Below, one piece after another: positions 41,019 through 50,204 of a stretch of 64,000 nucleotides of DNA. Within the stretch, counting starts at the first letter, position 1. The number at the start of each line of letters is the position of its first letter. The stretch is from Ramlibacter lithotrophicus (lineage in GTDB: Bacteria > Pseudomonadota > Gammaproteobacteria > Burkholderiales > Burkholderiaceae_C): positions 62,001 through 126,000 of the forward strand of contig NZ_VTOX01000006.1 of NCBI RefSeq assembly GCF_012184415.1. Reading direction: 5' to 3'. Below the pieces are notes generated by a model that was not told where the DNA came from, made no database searches, and was given only the letters and a program-made list of their open reading frames with translations. The position numbers were made by a program, and so were the translations under genes.

Positions 41019-42767
41019 TCAGGCCGCCTTGTACGGCCGCTTCTTCAGATCGCGCGGCACGAACACCTTGCCGCCGTTGCCCAGCCGGGCCGGCTGGTCG
41101 AAGGTGGCGCGGCGCGGCCCGCCATCGCCGTGGCGCGCCGCCGCTTCGTGGCGGCCGGCCGGAAAGCGAGGATCGAAGCCGCCCTTGCGCGGGTCGGCAA
41201 AGCGGTCGCGCTCGCGGCCACCCTGGCCGCCGAAGCCGCCGCCGGCGTGCCGCGCACCATCGAACGGACCGCGCGCCTGGCGCTCGGCATCGAACGGGCC
41301 GCGCGCCTGGCGGTCACCGAAGCCCTTGCGCGGCGCGCCGAACTTGCGATCGCGCGATGGCGTTTCGCGGCCACGTCCGAAGTCGCCACGCCCGCCCTGG
41401 GGCGCACGCTGCTGCGGCTCGAGTCCGGGAATCTGCTCGGGCTTGAACTGCTGCCGGGTGTAGGCTTCGATGTCGAAGATCTTGCGCCGGTCGCGGAACT
41501 CGGCAAACGTCACGGCCAGGCCGTCGCGGCCCGCACGGCCGGTGCGGCCGATGCGGTGCGTGTAGTCCTCGGCCTTCATCGGCAGCCCGTAGTTGAAGAC
41601 GTGCGTGATGGTCGGCACGTCGATGCCGCGCGCGGCCACGTCCGTGGCCACCAGCACCTGCACCTGGCCGTTGCGCAGCGCCATCAGGCGCCGGTTGCGC
41701 AGGCCCTGGCTCAGCGCGCCATGCAGCGCCACGGCGTCGAAGCCGGCCTGCTGCAGGTCGCCCGCAAGCCCATCGCACTCGACCTGGGTGCTGGCGAACA
41801 CGATCGCCTGGTTGATCGACGTGTCGCGCAGCCAGTGATCGAGCAGCTTGCGCTTGTGCTGCGGGTTGTCCGCCCAGAACAGCACCTGCTTGATGTTGAC
41901 GTGCTTTTCCTGCGGGTTGTCGATCTGCACGCGGCGCGGCTGACGCATCACGCGGGCCGCGAGTTGCTGGATGCGCGGCGCGAAGGTGGCGCTGAACATC
42001 ATCGTCTGCTGGCGCTCGATGGTGAGCTGGTTCACTTCGGCCAGGTCGTCGGCGAAGCCCAGGTCCAGCATCCGGTCGGCCTCGTCGACCACCAGGAACT
42101 GCACCTTGTCGAGCTTGATCTGCGACGAGCGCTGCAGGTCCAGCAGGCGGCCTGGCGTCGCCACCACGAGGTCGGCGTTCTGCAGCTTCGCGATCTGCAT
42201 CTGGTACGGCATGCCGCCCACCACGTTGGCGATCCGCAGCCCCTTGCAGTGCTTGACCAGGTCGATGGCGTCGTGCGCGACCTGCTGCGCGAGTTCGCGC
42301 GTCGGGCACAGGATCAGCGCGCCGGGCGTCGCGGCCTTGAAGTTGCGCGGGCTGGTCGGGTCCTTGCGCTTGGCGCGCTTCGGGGCAGGCTCGCCCCTGG
42401 CCGCGGCTTCGGCCGCCGCGCGCTCGTACTCGGCGCGCTCGGCGGCGCGGGCCGCTTCCTGCTGGCGCAGCAGCGTGTGCAGCACCGGCAGCAGGAAGGC
42501 CACGGTCTTGCCGCTGCCGGTCTGGCTGGAGACCATCAGGTCGGTGAAGCCGGCGGCTTCGTCGTCCGCGGGCATGGCCTGCGGGATGGTTTCTTCCTGG
42601 ACGCGGGTCGGCTGGGTGAAGCCCAGGTCGTCCAGCGCACGCAGCAGCTCGGGCTCCAGGCCCATCTTCAGGAAGCCGTTGGGGGCCAGGGCGACGGCCG
42701 CGCCGTCGATGGTGATGTCGTCCTGCGCAGGCAAAGCGTCGCCGCGCACGTCAATCGTGTCGTTCAT
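41019..42767 (-). CDS. DEAD-box ATP-dependent RNA helicase (RhlE-like)
   Basis: 582 residues. Q motif near GFTQPTRVQEETIP; motif I SQTGSGKT (81-88); Ia PTRELAQQ; DEAD at 228-231; SAT in MMFSATF; motif VI HRIGRTGRAGR. A charged, Ala/Glu-rich insert (about 102-145) separates motifs I and Ia. The tail (about 465-582) is rich in Arg, Gly and Phe with repeated RQARGPFD units, typical of RNA-binding tails. Unwinds RNA in ribosome assembly or mRNA decay; often cold-induced. The 210-bp leader has two hairpins. Confidence 0.94.
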   Translation of the reverse strand: MNDTIDVRGDALPAQDDITIDGAAVALAPNGFLKMGLEPELLRALDDLGFTQPTRVQEETIPQAMPADDEAAGFTDLMVSSQTGSGKTVAFLLPVLHTLLRQQEAARAAERAEYERAAAEAAARGEPAPKRAKRKDPTSPRNFKAATPGALILCPTRELAQQVAHDAIDLVKHCKGLRIANVVGGMPYQMQIAKLQNADLVVATPGRLLDLQRSSQIKLDKVQFLVVDEADRMLDLGFADDLAEVNQLTIERQQTMMFSATFAPRIQQLAARVMRQPRRVQIDNPQEKHVNIKQVLFWADNPQHKRKLLDHWLRDTSINQAIVFASTQVECDGLAGDLQQAGFDAVALHGALSQGLRNRRLMALRNGQVQVLVATDVAARGIDVPTITHVFNYGLPMKAEDYTHRIGRTGRAGRDGLAVTFAEFRDRRKIFDIEAYTRQQFKPEQIPGLEPQQRAPQGGRGDFGRGRETPSRDRKFGAPRKGFGDRQARGPFDAERQARGPFDGARHAGGGFGGQGGRERDRFADPRKGGFDPRFPAGRHEAAARHGDGGPRRATFDQPARLGNGGKVFVPRDLKKRPYKAA

Positions 42768-42814
42768 GAATGCTCACACGCACACGCCGCCGGGATGGGC
42801 GGTCGCGGTCGTCA

Positions 42815-42836
42815 ATGGTTAAAAAACATCAACCAT
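42815..42836 (-). other. AT hairpin in helicase leader
   Basis: ATGGTT and AACCAT form a 6-bp stem around a 10-base loop containing six A (plus strand) or U (minus transcript). It lies about 50 bases upstream of the helicase ATG. A U-rich loop is a possible RNA-chaperone or helicase target; inference only. Confidence 0.4.
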
Positions 42837-42889
42837 CAGACGACGTTCAGGCCGCGAAGGCACTGCGGGCTCCAGCTTGTGTGCTGTGT

Positions 42890-42907
42890 CGGCCGGAAAA
42901 CCGGCCG
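42890..42907 (-). other. GC hairpin with UUUU loop in helicase leader
   Basis: CGGCCGG and CCGGCCG form a perfect 7-bp stem around a four-base loop, AAAA on the plus strand and UUUU in the minus-strand transcript. It lies about 125 bases upstream of the helicase start, in the gap between orn and the helicase. Could be a weak orn terminator or a leader element. Confidence 0.5.
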
Positions 42908-42977
42908 GGCGAGCCAATGTGTGAAGGGAGATGCACGAGGGCTGCGAAGTGCAGCCAAGCCCGCTATTGTCGCACAG

Positions 42978-43577
42978 TCAGGGTTTTCCTGCAGGCGGCT
43001 GCGGACTTTCGAGCCGCAGGAAGTGTTCGCGGTAGTGCGCGAGCTCGTCGATCGACTCGTGGACGTCGGCCAGCGCCGTATGCTTCTGTGCCTTCTTGAA
43101 GGAGTTGCACAGGTCCGGCCGCCAGCGCTTGGCCAGCTCCTTGATCGTGCTGACGTCGACGTTGCGGTAGTGGAAGAAGGCTTCCAGCTTCGGCATGTAC
43201 TTCACGAGGAAGCGCCGGTCCTGGCTGATGCTGTTGCCGCACATCGGCACCGCGTTCTTCGGCGCATAGCGCGCGATGAAATCCAGGACCTCCTGCTCAG
43301 CCTCGGCTTCGGTCACGGTGGAAGCCTTCACCTTGTCGATGAGGCCGCTGCGGCCGTGGGTGCCCTTGTTCCAGGCGTCCATCCGGTCGAGCTGCTCGTC
43401 GCTCTGGTGGATGGCGAAGACGGGGCCTTCCACGCGGGGGCTGAGTTCGGGACCGGTGACAATGACCGCGATCTCGATCAGCCGATCGTTCTCGGGGTCC
43501 AGCCCCGTCATTTCGCAGTCGAGCCAGATGAGGTTCTGATCGCTCTTGGCCAGAGCCGGCAATAGGGTGTCGGACAT
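42978..43577 (-). CDS. orn: Oligoribonuclease
   Basis: 3'-5' exonuclease that degrades RNA dinucleotides and pGpG to mononucleotides. 199 residues, slightly longer than the usual 180. DEDDh residues visible: [19 protein letters not shown] with MCGNS, and [13 protein letters not shown]. Start [11 protein letters not shown] at 43577 fits the family; the frame is open upstream. Divergent from the M48 protease gene with 37 bp between starts. Confidence 0.95.
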   Translation of the reverse strand: MSDTLLPALAKSDQNLIWLDCEMTGLDPENDRLIEIAVIVTGPELSPRVEGPVFAIHQSDEQLDRMDAWNKGTHGRSGLIDKVKASTVTEAEAEQEVLDFIARYAPKNAVPMCGNSISQDRRFLVKYMPKLEAFFHYRNVDVSTIKELAKRWRPDLCNSFKKAQKHTALADVHESIDELAHYREHFLRLESPQPPAGKP

Positions 43578-43614
43578 CCTTGCAATTGTCGCCGATGGCC
43601 TAAACTCGCCCGCA

Positions 43615-44880
43615 ATGCAAGCCAATGCCTCCTCCACGCTGACCCTCGCATTCGCCGTATTCCTGCTGGCGGGGCTGGCGGTGAAATTCTGGCTCGCCAC
43701 GCGGCAGGTCCGCCATGTCGCGGGCCACCGCGGCAGCGTTCCCCCGATGTTCCAGTCCACGGTGAGCCTTTCGGCGCACCAGAAGGCGGCCGACTACACC
43801 ATCGCGAAAACGCGCTTCGGCCTGCTCGAACTCGCTTTCGGCGCGGCCGTGCTCCTCGGGTGGACGCTGCTGGGCGGGCTCGACGCGTTGAACCGGTCGC
43901 TGCTCGACTGGCTCGGCCCCGGCATGACGCAGCAACTGGCGCTGATGGGCGCCTTCGCGGCGATCGGCGGCCTGCTGGAACTGCCGTTCGCGCTGTACCA
44001 GACCTTCGTCATCGAGGAGCGCTTCGGCTTCAACAAGATGAGCCTGAAGCTGTGGCTGGCCGACCTCGCGAAATCCACGGCCGTCGGCGCCGCGATCGGA
44101 CTGCCCATCGCGGCGCTGATCCTGTGGCTGATGGGCGCGACCGGCCGCTACTGGTGGTTGTGGGCATGGGCCGTGTGGATGGCCTTCAACCTGCTGCTGC
44201 TGGTGATCTATCCGACCTTCATCGCCCCGCTCTTCAACAAGTTCCGCCCGCTCGAGGACGAATCGCTGAAGGCGCGCGTCACCGAGCTGATGCAGCGCTG
44301 CGGATTCGCGGCCAAGGGGCTGTTCGTCATGGACGGCAGCAAGCGCAGCGCGCATGCCAATGCCTATTTCACCGGCTTCGGCGCCGCCAAGCGCGTGGTC
44401 TTCTACGACACGTTGCTGGCCAAGCTGTCGCCGGGCGAAGTCGATGCCGTGCTCGCCCACGAGCTGGGCCACTACAAGCACAAGCACATCGTCAAGCGCA
44501 TCGGCGCGCTGTTCGCGCTGAGCCTGGCCGGGTTCGCGCTGCTAGGATGGCTCTCGACGCAGGTCTGGTTCTACACGGGCCTGGGCGTGCGGCCGAACCT
44601 CGACGGCGGCAACGACGCCCTGGCCCTGCTGTTGTTCCTGCTGGCCGTGCCGGTGTTCTCGTTCTTCCTGTCGCCGCTGATGGCGCTGGTGTCGCGCCGC
44701 CACGAGTTCGAGGCCGACGCTTATGCCGTGCAGCAGACCAGCGGGCTGGATCTCTCCAGCGCCCTGCTGAAACTGTACGAGGACAACGCCTCGACGCTCA
44801 CGCCCGATCCGGTCTTCGTCAAGTTCTATTACTCGCACCCGCCGGCGTCGGAGCGATTGGCGCGGATGGCGCCGGCCTGA
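43615..44880 (+). CDS. M48-family membrane metalloprotease (Ste24/HtpX type)
   Basis: 421 residues. Zinc motif HELGHYKH (His282, Glu283, His286) and third ligand in [11 protein letters not shown]. About seven membrane helices; N-terminal [12 protein letters not shown] and [12 protein letters not shown] resemble the CAAX prenyl protease Ste24 group. Predicted to cleave damaged or membrane proteins in the inner membrane. Bacteria lack CAAX prenylation, so the substrate is different. Followed after 17 bp by phhB and then rsgA, probably one operon. Confidence 0.92.
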   Translation: MQANASSTLTLAFAVFLLAGLAVKFWLATRQVRHVAGHRGSVPPMFQSTVSLSAHQKAADYTIAKTRFGLLELAFGAAVLLGWTLLGGLDALNRSLLDWLGPGMTQQLALMGAFAAIGGLLELPFALYQTFVIEERFGFNKMSLKLWLADLAKSTAVGAAIGLPIAALILWLMGATGRYWWLWAWAVWMAFNLLLLVIYPTFIAPLFNKFRPLEDESLKARVTELMQRCGFAAKGLFVMDGSKRSAHANAYFTGFGAAKRVVFYDTLLAKLSPGEVDAVLAHELGHYKHKHIVKRIGALFALSLAGFALLGWLSTQVWFYTGLGVRPNLDGGNDALALLLFLLAVPVFSFFLSPLMALVSRRHEFEADAYAVQQTSGLDLSSALLKLYEDNASTLTPDPVFVKFYYSHPPASERLARMAPA

Positions 44881-44897
44881 AGCGAATAGAGCCGGCG

Positions 44898-45233
44898 ATG
44901 GCGAGCATGCTGAAGAAGAAGGATTGGTCCAAGGTGGCGCGCCGGGCGCTCGGGCCGACCCAGGTCGTCAGCCGCCTTTCGTCGCTGGACGGCTGGCAAC
45001 TCACCGGCGACGGCCCGGACGTTGCCATCGAGAAGGCCTACCGCTTCGCGAACTGGCACGAGACCATGTCGTTCGTGAATGCCGTGGCCTTCATCGCGCA
45101 CGCGCAGGATCACCATCCCGAGCTGTCGGTCCGCTACGACCGCTGCGTCGTGCGTTTCAGCACCCACGACGTCAAGGGCCTCTCGGACACCGACTTCGAA
45201 TGCGCGGCGCAGGTCGACGCGCTGCTGGCGTGA
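44898..45233 (+). CDS. phhB: Pterin-4a-carbinolamine dehydratase
   Basis: 111 residues. Recycles the 4a-hydroxytetrahydrobiopterin formed by aromatic hydroxylases. Family motifs: FANWHETMSFVNAVA and HAQDHHPEL with the catalytic histidines, then VVRFSTHDVKGLSDTDFE. The ATG at 44898 or 44907 could be used. No phenylalanine hydroxylase gene lies in the window. Placement between the M48 protease and rsgA is a common betaproteobacterial arrangement. Confidence 0.93.
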   Translation: MASMLKKKDWSKVARRALGPTQVVSRLSSLDGWQLTGDGPDVAIEKAYRFANWHETMSFVNAVAFIAHAQDHHPELSVRYDRCVVRFSTHDVKGLSDTDFECAAQVDALLA

Positions 45234-45243
45234 AGGGGCGCGT

Positions 45244-46161
45244 TTGAGCCCGGGCAATCCGCTGCAGCCGGGGCTGGTGGTCGCCAGCCACGGCCGGCAC
45301 TGCCTGGTGGAAGCGCCGGATGGCACCCGGCTGATCTGCCACCCGCGCGGCAAGAAGAGCCAGGCCGTCGTCGGCGACCGGGTGCTCTGGCAGGGCTCGC
45401 ACGACGAAGGGACGATCGAGCGCGTGCAGGAGCGGCGCAACCTGTTCTATCGCCAGGACGAGGTCCGGACGAAGTCCTTCGCCGCCAACCTGGACCAGGT
45501 CCTGATCCTGGTCGCGGCCGAACCCGAATTCTCCGAGCACCAGCTGGCGCGCGCGCTGATTGCCGCCGAAGCCGAGGGGATCAAGCCGCTGATCGCGCTG
45601 AACAAGAGCGACCTGGTCGAGCCGTTCGAGCGGGCCTGGGCCCGGCTGCTGCCGTACCAGCGGATGCACTACGGCGTGCTCCCGCTCTCCCTGCGGCTCT
45701 CCGGCGACGTCGACCGCGCCAAGCTGCTCGCGCTGATGCAAGGCAGGACGACGCTGGTGCTGGGCCCGTCGGGCGCCGGCAAGAGCACGCTGATCAACCT
45801 GCTGGTGCCGGGTGCCGCGGCGCAGACCGGAGAGATCTCGAAGGCGCTGCAGTCCGGCAAGCACACGACGACCACGACGACCTGGTACTGGGTGGACGCC
45901 GAGCGCCGCACCGCCCTCATCGATTCGCCCGGTTTCCAGGAATTCGGACTGCACCACATCGAGCCGACCCGGCTCGCCGCCTGCATGCCCGACCTCAAGG
46001 CCCACCTGGGCGACTGCAGGTTCTACAACTGCACCCATCTGCACGAGCCCGGCTGCGGCGTGATCCCCAGCGTCGGCGCCGCCGGCGACGGCGGCATCTC
46101 GCCGTCGCGCTACCGGATCTACCAGGATCTGTTCGCGGAGCTGTCGCAGCCCCGGTTCTAG
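45244..46161 (+). CDS. rsgA: Ribosome small subunit-dependent GTPase A
   Basis: Late 30S maturation factor. 305 residues. Circularly permuted GTPase order: G4 NKSD (120-123), G1 GPSGAGKST (174-182), G3 DSPG (227-230). N-terminal OB fold; C-terminal zinc knuckle with Cys258, Cys263, His265 and Cys271. Start is TTG at 45244 with AAGGGG upstream; the frame has no ATG between the phhB stop and the conserved region. 10 bp after phhB. Confidence 0.95.
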   Translation: MSPGNPLQPGLVVASHGRHCLVEAPDGTRLICHPRGKKSQAVVGDRVLWQGSHDEGTIERVQERRNLFYRQDEVRTKSFAANLDQVLILVAAEPEFSEHQLARALIAAEAEGIKPLIALNKSDLVEPFERAWARLLPYQRMHYGVLPLSLRLSGDVDRAKLLALMQGRTTLVLGPSGAGKSTLINLLVPGAAAQTGEISKALQSGKHTTTTTTWYWVDAERRTALIDSPGFQEFGLHHIEPTRLAACMPDLKAHLGDCRFYNCTHLHEPGCGVIPSVGAAGDGGISPSRYRIYQDLFAELSQPRF

Positions 46162-46188
46162 ACGCTCGCGGCGGCGGGCCGCCCCGGT

Positions 46189-47181
46189 TCAGCCCAGCAG
46201 CCGCGCCAGCGTCAGCAGCGCCAGCAGCACCATCCACAGCACCACCGATCGCCATACCAGGCCGACGATGCTGCGCAGGTGCGCGACTTCGGCCTCGCGC
46301 CCCGGGGTGCTCTCGGTATCGACCATGCCTTCCACGCCGCTGGTGCGGAATGCCTGGGGCGCGCCGGCGGGATAGGCCGACTTCAGCGCCTCGCCGCCGA
46401 GCCGCACGTTCACCGCGCCCGACGTCGCGGCAAGGATCACGCCGTCGTTGTCGTTGGGGAACCGCTGCGCGTAGTTGCGCCAGCAATCGATCGCGTCCTC
46501 GAAGCTGCCGACCACCGCGAAGGCCAGCGCGGTGATGCGCGCCGGCAGCCAGTCGATGGCGGCCCATGCCTTGGCCGCCGTCGTCTGCAATGCGGGGCTG
46601 GCCGGCTGGCTGTGCACCTGCGCCCGATGGCGCCAGTACCGGGCGACGAACTCGCTCATGCGATAGAGCACCGGCCCCGCCGGCCCCAGGCCGAAGGCGG
46701 CCAGCACCGAAAACCACGCGAGGACGCCGAACACGTGGCGGTGGGCGGCCAGCACCGAATACTCGATCACGTGGCGCACGATCTCGCTGCGCGGCAGTTC
46801 GCTGGCATCGACCTGCTGCCATTCCGCCAGGAGCTGCCGGGCCTGCGCTTCGTCGCCTCCGTCCAGGGCGTCCCTGATCGCGGTGAAGTGGTGGCTGAAC
46901 TGGCGGAAACCGAGCGTCACGTACAGCACCGCCACGCTCCACAACACCGCGAACGGCCACCCGGCCAGCAACGTCAGGGCCCAGTGCACGCCCAGCGCCA
47001 GCAGCGCCGGCACCACCACGGCCAGCGTCCAGGCGACCACCGCATGCTGCCGCTTGCCGGTGTCGAAGTTGCGGCTGACCGAGCGCGCCCACACCCGCAA
47101 GCCGGCGTGGATCGGGTTGTGGCGGGCGAGCGGGCGCACCTGTTCGATCAGCAGCGCGAACAGGATGGCGAAAAAGCTCAT
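46189..47181 (-). CDS. CobD/CbiB-family membrane protein
   Basis: 330 residues, about five membrane helices (N-terminus MSFFAILFALLIEQVRPL; C-terminus with VLWMVLLALLTLARLL). The core resembles cobinamide-phosphate synthase CobD/CbiB (RHVIEYSVLAAHRHVFGVLAWF and VLYRMSEFVARYW; DAIDCWRNYA; GVILAATSGAVNVRLGG). No other cobalamin genes are nearby. Such orphan copies occur widely in betaproteobacteria, so it may not make cobalamin. Convergent with rsgA (27-bp gap); Nudix gene upstream on the same strand. Confidence 0.82.
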   Translation of the reverse strand: MSFFAILFALLIEQVRPLARHNPIHAGLRVWARSVSRNFDTGKRQHAVVAWTLAVVVPALLALGVHWALTLLAGWPFAVLWSVAVLYVTLGFRQFSHHFTAIRDALDGGDEAQARQLLAEWQQVDASELPRSEIVRHVIEYSVLAAHRHVFGVLAWFSVLAAFGLGPAGPVLYRMSEFVARYWRHRAQVHSQPASPALQTTAAKAWAAIDWLPARITALAFAVVGSFEDAIDCWRNYAQRFPNDNDGVILAATSGAVNVRLGGEALKSAYPAGAPQAFRTSGVEGMVDTESTPGREAEVAHLRSIVGLVWRSVVLWMVLLALLTLARLLG

Positions 47182-47224
47182 TCGCCAATGATACGGGCAG
47201 CCGCAAGGCTCCCCCTGGCAGCGC

Positions 47225-47938
47225 TCAGGCGATCAGGAAGCGGTAGAAATTGCGCAGCATGGCGGCCGTGGCGCCCCAGACGAAGCGCTCGACCTCGCCC
47301 TCGCGGTACGGCATGGAGATCCACTCGCGGCGCACGCCCCCGACCTCGATGGCATGCCGGCGATGGTGCGCCGGGTTCATCAGGAACTCGAGCGGCACCT
47401 CGAAGGCGTCCGCGACTTCGAAGGCGTTCAGCGTGAGCCGGTGCCGCGGGTCCACCAGGCCGATCACCGGCGTGATGATGAACTGGCTGCCCGTCGTATA
47501 AGTGGGCAGCCGCCCCACCACCTCCACCAGTTCCGGGGCGAGTCCGATCTCCTCCTGCGCCTCGCGCAACGCGGTGTGCGCCTCGTCGGTGTCGGTGTCG
47601 TCGCGCTTGCCGCCGGGGAAGGCGACCTGCCCCGAATGCGTCGACAGGTGCGTGGTGCGCTCGGTGAGCAGCACCATCGGCCGCTCCCGCATCACGATCG
47701 GCACCAGGACCGAGGCCAGGGCCGGCGCGCGGTCGGCGAAGCGGCGCTCCGTCGACAGTTCCGGCTGCCAGTCGGGCGGTGCCTGGAAACGCGCCCGCAG
47801 CGCCTGCGGCTGCAGCGCCGGCGCGCTCACGGGCGGCAGGTGCGCGTCCACCCCGAGCACCGGCACTTCGCGCGGGTCGAAGTTCGGCAGCTTGGACAGC
47901 GGCAGGTGGGCGGGGGCCGGATTGATGGGTGGCGACAT
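47225..47938 (-). CDS. CoA-pyrophosphatase-type Nudix hydrolase
   Basis: 237 residues. The CoA-family signature LLTERTTHLSTHSGQVAFPGG leads into the Nudix box (about 110-132: GGKRDDTDTDEAHTALRE then AQEEIGL) with the full glutamate set. Likely hydrolyses CoA or its derivatives to 4'-phosphopantetheine and adenosine 3',5'-bisphosphate. Upstream of the CobD-like gene by 43 bp, downstream of the rplS terminator. Confidence 0.92.
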   Translation of the reverse strand: MSPPINPAPAHLPLSKLPNFDPREVPVLGVDAHLPPVSAPALQPQALRARFQAPPDWQPELSTERRFADRAPALASVLVPIVMRERPMVLLTERTTHLSTHSGQVAFPGGKRDDTDTDEAHTALREAQEEIGLAPELVEVVGRLPTYTTGSQFIITPVIGLVDPRHRLTLNAFEVADAFEVPLEFLMNPAHHRRHAIEVGGVRREWISMPYREGEVERFVWGATAAMLRNFYRFLIA

Positions 47939-47952
47939 GTCGGGCCGGAATG

Positions 47953-47987
47953 AAAAAGGCCGCCTTCAGCGCGTGGCTGCGGCGGCC
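47953..47987 (-). terminator. Terminator of the rpsP-rplS operon
   Basis: On the minus strand GGCCGCC (complement of 47981-47987) and GGCGGCC (complement of 47958-47964) pair around a 16-base loop that can fold further. Five T residues follow (47953-47957). It lies 20 bases after the rplS stop. Confidence 0.8.
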
Positions 47988-48006
47988 CGTTCCGAAGCGC
48001 TGCTGC

Positions 48007-48384
48007 TTATTCGGCGGCAGGCTTGTTGCGGTGGGCCAGCTTTTCCTTGATGCGCGCCGACTTGCCGCTGCGCTCGCGCAGGTAGTACAGCTTGGCGCGG
48101 CGCACGTCGCCGCGGCGCTTGACTTCGATGCCGGCGATCAGCGGGCTGTAGGTCTGGAACGTGCGCTCCACGCCTTCGCCGCTGGAGATCTTGCGCACCG
48201 TGAAGCCGCTGTTGAGGCCCCGGTTGCGCTTGGCGATCACCACGCCTTCGTAGGCCTGGACGCGCTTGCGCGTGCCTTCGACCACGTTCACGCTGACGAT
48301 GACGGTGTCGCCGGGGGAGAACTCGGGAATGTTCTTGCCCAGGCGGGCAATCTCTTCCTGCTCGAGGGTCTGGATCAGATTCAT
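48007..48384 (-). CDS. rplS: 50S ribosomal protein L19
   Basis: 125 residues. Starts [12 protein letters not shown] and contains the KOW-like core [23 protein letters not shown] with [12 protein letters not shown]. Located at the 30S-50S interface. Last gene of rpsP-rimM-trmD-rplS, separated from trmD by 106 bp that hold their own TATAAT-containing dyad. The C-terminus has an Ala/Lys-rich extension. Confidence 0.97.
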   Translation of the reverse strand: MNLIQTLEQEEIARLGKNIPEFSPGDTVIVSVNVVEGTRKRVQAYEGVVIAKRNRGLNSGFTVRKISSGEGVERTFQTYSPLIAGIEVKRRGDVRRAKLYYLRERSGKSARIKEKLAHRNKPAAE

Positions 48385-48475
48385 GGGTTACCTTGCATTG
48401 ATCGTGCCCGCGCTACACGAGGGGCGGCGTTCAGGCTCGAAAGCGGGCCGCGGCCGGGCAGAGGATCGGAAAGCC

Positions 48476-48488
48476 CGCTATTATAGCG
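48476..48488 (-). promoter_or_regulatory. Dyad with TATAAT before rplS
   Basis: CGCTAT and ATAGCG flank one central base (48476-48488). The minus strand reads TATAAT (48480-48485), a perfect -10 hexamer, just after the trmD stop and 96 bases before rplS. No convincing -35 is seen 16-18 bp upstream. Possible internal promoter or protein site for extra rplS expression. Confidence 0.4.
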
Positions 48489-48490
48489 CG

Positions 48491-49237
48491 TCAGCCCAGC
48501 TGCGCCAGGAAAGCCTCGTCCGACCCGGTCAGGCGCCCCGCCGCACGGGCGGCGGCGATCAGGTCCGGCCGCTCGCGGGCCGTGGCTTCCAGCCGGCGCT
48601 CGCGCCGCCAGCGCTCGATCCGGGCATGGTGGCCGGAGAGCAGCTCCGCGGGCACCCGCTGCCCCTCCCACTCCTCGGGCCGCGTGTAGTGCGGGCAATC
48701 CAGCAGCCCGTCCAGGGCCGGATTGAAGCTGTCGAACTGGTGGCTGTCCTCGTCGCCCAGCACCCCCGGCTGGAGCCTGGCCACGGCATCGAGCAGTGCC
48801 ATGGCGGCGATTTCACCGCCGGAGAGCACGAAATCGCCGAGGCTGAGCTGCAGGTCGACGTGGCGGTCGATGAAGCGCTGGTCCACGCCTTCGTAGCGGC
48901 CGCACAGCAGGATGGCGCCCTCGCCGGCGGACCAGCGCTCCGCGCCCGCGTGGTCCAGCTTCCGGCCGACCGGCGAAAACAGCACGACCGGCGCGGGCTC
49001 CGCGCGGTCCGCCCGGATCGCCTCGAGGCAGCGCGCCAGCGGCTCCGGCATCATCACCATGCCGGGACCGCCGCCGAACGGCCGGTCGTCCACGCGCCGG
49101 TAATTGCCGGCGGCGAAATCGCGGGGATTCCACAGCCGCACCTGCACCTGGCCCGACTCGTACGCGCGGCGCGTGACGCCGCATTCGAGGAAGGGTCCGA
49201 ACAGCTCCGGAAAGAGGGTGACGACGTCGAAGCGCAT
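48491..49237 (-). CDS. trmD: tRNA (guanine37-N1) methyltransferase
   Basis: Methylates G37 of tRNAs with SAM, preventing frameshifts. 248 residues. N-terminus [23 protein letters not shown] knot around [12 protein letters not shown] and [16 protein letters not shown]-terminal domain with [10 protein letters not shown] and RPEEWEG. Starts 14 bp after rimM. Confidence 0.97.
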   Translation of the reverse strand: MRFDVVTLFPELFGPFLECGVTRRAYESGQVQVRLWNPRDFAAGNYRRVDDRPFGGGPGMVMMPEPLARCLEAIRADRAEPAPVVLFSPVGRKLDHAGAERWSAGEGAILLCGRYEGVDQRFIDRHVDLQLSLGDFVLSGGEIAAMALLDAVARLQPGVLGDEDSHQFDSFNPALDGLLDCPHYTRPEEWEGQRVPAELLSGHHARIERWRRERRLEATARERPDLIAAARAAGRLTGSDEAFLAQLG

Positions 49238-49251
49238 GGCGATGGCCCGGC

Positions 49252-49818
49252 TCAGTAGTCCGGCTGCCAGTCCACGATGATGCGCCTGGCGGCCAGGTCG
49301 ACCGTGTCGACGTAGGCGGCCACGAACGGGATCATCCGCTCGGCCGGCTGGCCGTCTGCCTGGTATTCGATCACCAGCACCGTCTGCGGTCCGGTGGAGA
49401 GCAGGTCCTTGACCTGGCCGAGCGCAACGCCTTCGCGGTTGACGACGTCCAGGCCGATCAGGTCGACCCAGTAGTACTCGTCCTGGCCCGGCGTGGGAAA
49501 GCTCGACCGGGCCACGAAGACGCGCGCGCCCTTCAGTGCTTCGGCGCCGGTGCGATCGTCGACCTCCTGGGCCGAGGCGACCACGCTGTCCGAATGCTCC
49601 TTCGCCTCGCGGATGCGCAGCAGGACCGGACCCGCGAAGGCCTTCGGCCCGCGCTCCGGGGGCAGCAGGTACCAGCGCCTGGAAGAAAAAAGCGCTTCCG
49701 GGGAAGCGCTGTGGGGCAGGACCTTGAACCAGCCCTTGATGCCCCAGGCATCGGCGATGCGCCCGACTTCGACGGCGTCCGCGGGCAGTTCCGCGGGCTC
49801 GAGCCCGGGCGTCGCCAT
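49252..49818 (-). CDS. rimM: Ribosome maturation factor RimM
   Basis: Assists assembly of the 30S head with S19. 188 residues. N-terminal RimM domain ([18 protein letters not shown]) and C-terminal PRC-barrel ([33 protein letters not shown]). ATG at 49818 lies 5 bp after the rpsP stop, so the two are tightly coupled. Confidence 0.95.
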   Translation of the reverse strand: MATPGLEPAELPADAVEVGRIADAWGIKGWFKVLPHSASPEALFSSRRWYLLPPERGPKAFAGPVLLRIREAKEHSDSVVASAQEVDDRTGAEALKGARVFVARSSFPTPGQDEYYWVDLIGLDVVNREGVALGQVKDLLSTGPQTVLVIEYQADGQPAERMIPFVAAYVDTVDLAARRIIVDWQPDY

Positions 49819-49823
49819 CGACC

Positions 49824-50099
49824 TCAGGCGGCGGCGGGAGCCGGAGCGGCGGCGGCCTTGGAGGCGGCCTGCTTGATCAGGCGTTCGACCGTGGGGGACG
49901 CCTGCGCGCCCACGCCGCGCCAGTACGTCAGGCGGTCCTGGGCGATGCGGATGCTTTCCTCGTTGTCCTTGGCGATCGGGTTGTAGAAGCCGATGCGCTC
50001 GATGAAGCGGCCATCGCGGCGCACGCGCTTGTCGGCGACCACGATGTTGTAGAACGGCCGCGCCTTGGCGCCGCCGCGGGAGAGTCGAATGACGACCAT
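49824..50099 (-). CDS. rpsP: 30S ribosomal protein S16
   Basis: 91 residues starting [20 protein letters not shown], the S16 hallmark, with [14 protein letters not shown] and [15 protein letters not shown]. Structural component of the 30S body. An Ala-rich tail extends the C-terminus. First gene of the rpsP-rimM-trmD-rplS operon; a TATAAT lies at 50187-50192. Confidence 0.97.
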   Translation of the reverse strand: MVVIRLSRGGAKARPFYNIVVADKRVRRDGRFIERIGFYNPIAKDNEESIRIAQDRLTYWRGVGAQASPTVERLIKQAASKAAAAPAPAAA

Positions 50100-50186
50100 G
50101 ATTTATCCTTCGGGTGGAGGGGTTTTCTCCCAGCGTTGAGACACGCGACATGGCCACCCGGCCAGCGACACGCTGAAGAACCTGAG

Positions 50187-50192
50187 ATTATA
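50187..50192 (-). promoter_or_regulatory. -10 box for the rpsP operon
   Basis: Perfect TATAAT on the minus strand, 88 bases before the rpsP ATG. It gives a leader of about 80 bases. No good -35 is visible at 16-18 bp, and the upstream part lies inside the start of the divergent GNAT gene. Confidence 0.45.
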
Positions 50193-50204
50193 ACCTTCAG
50201 CGCC

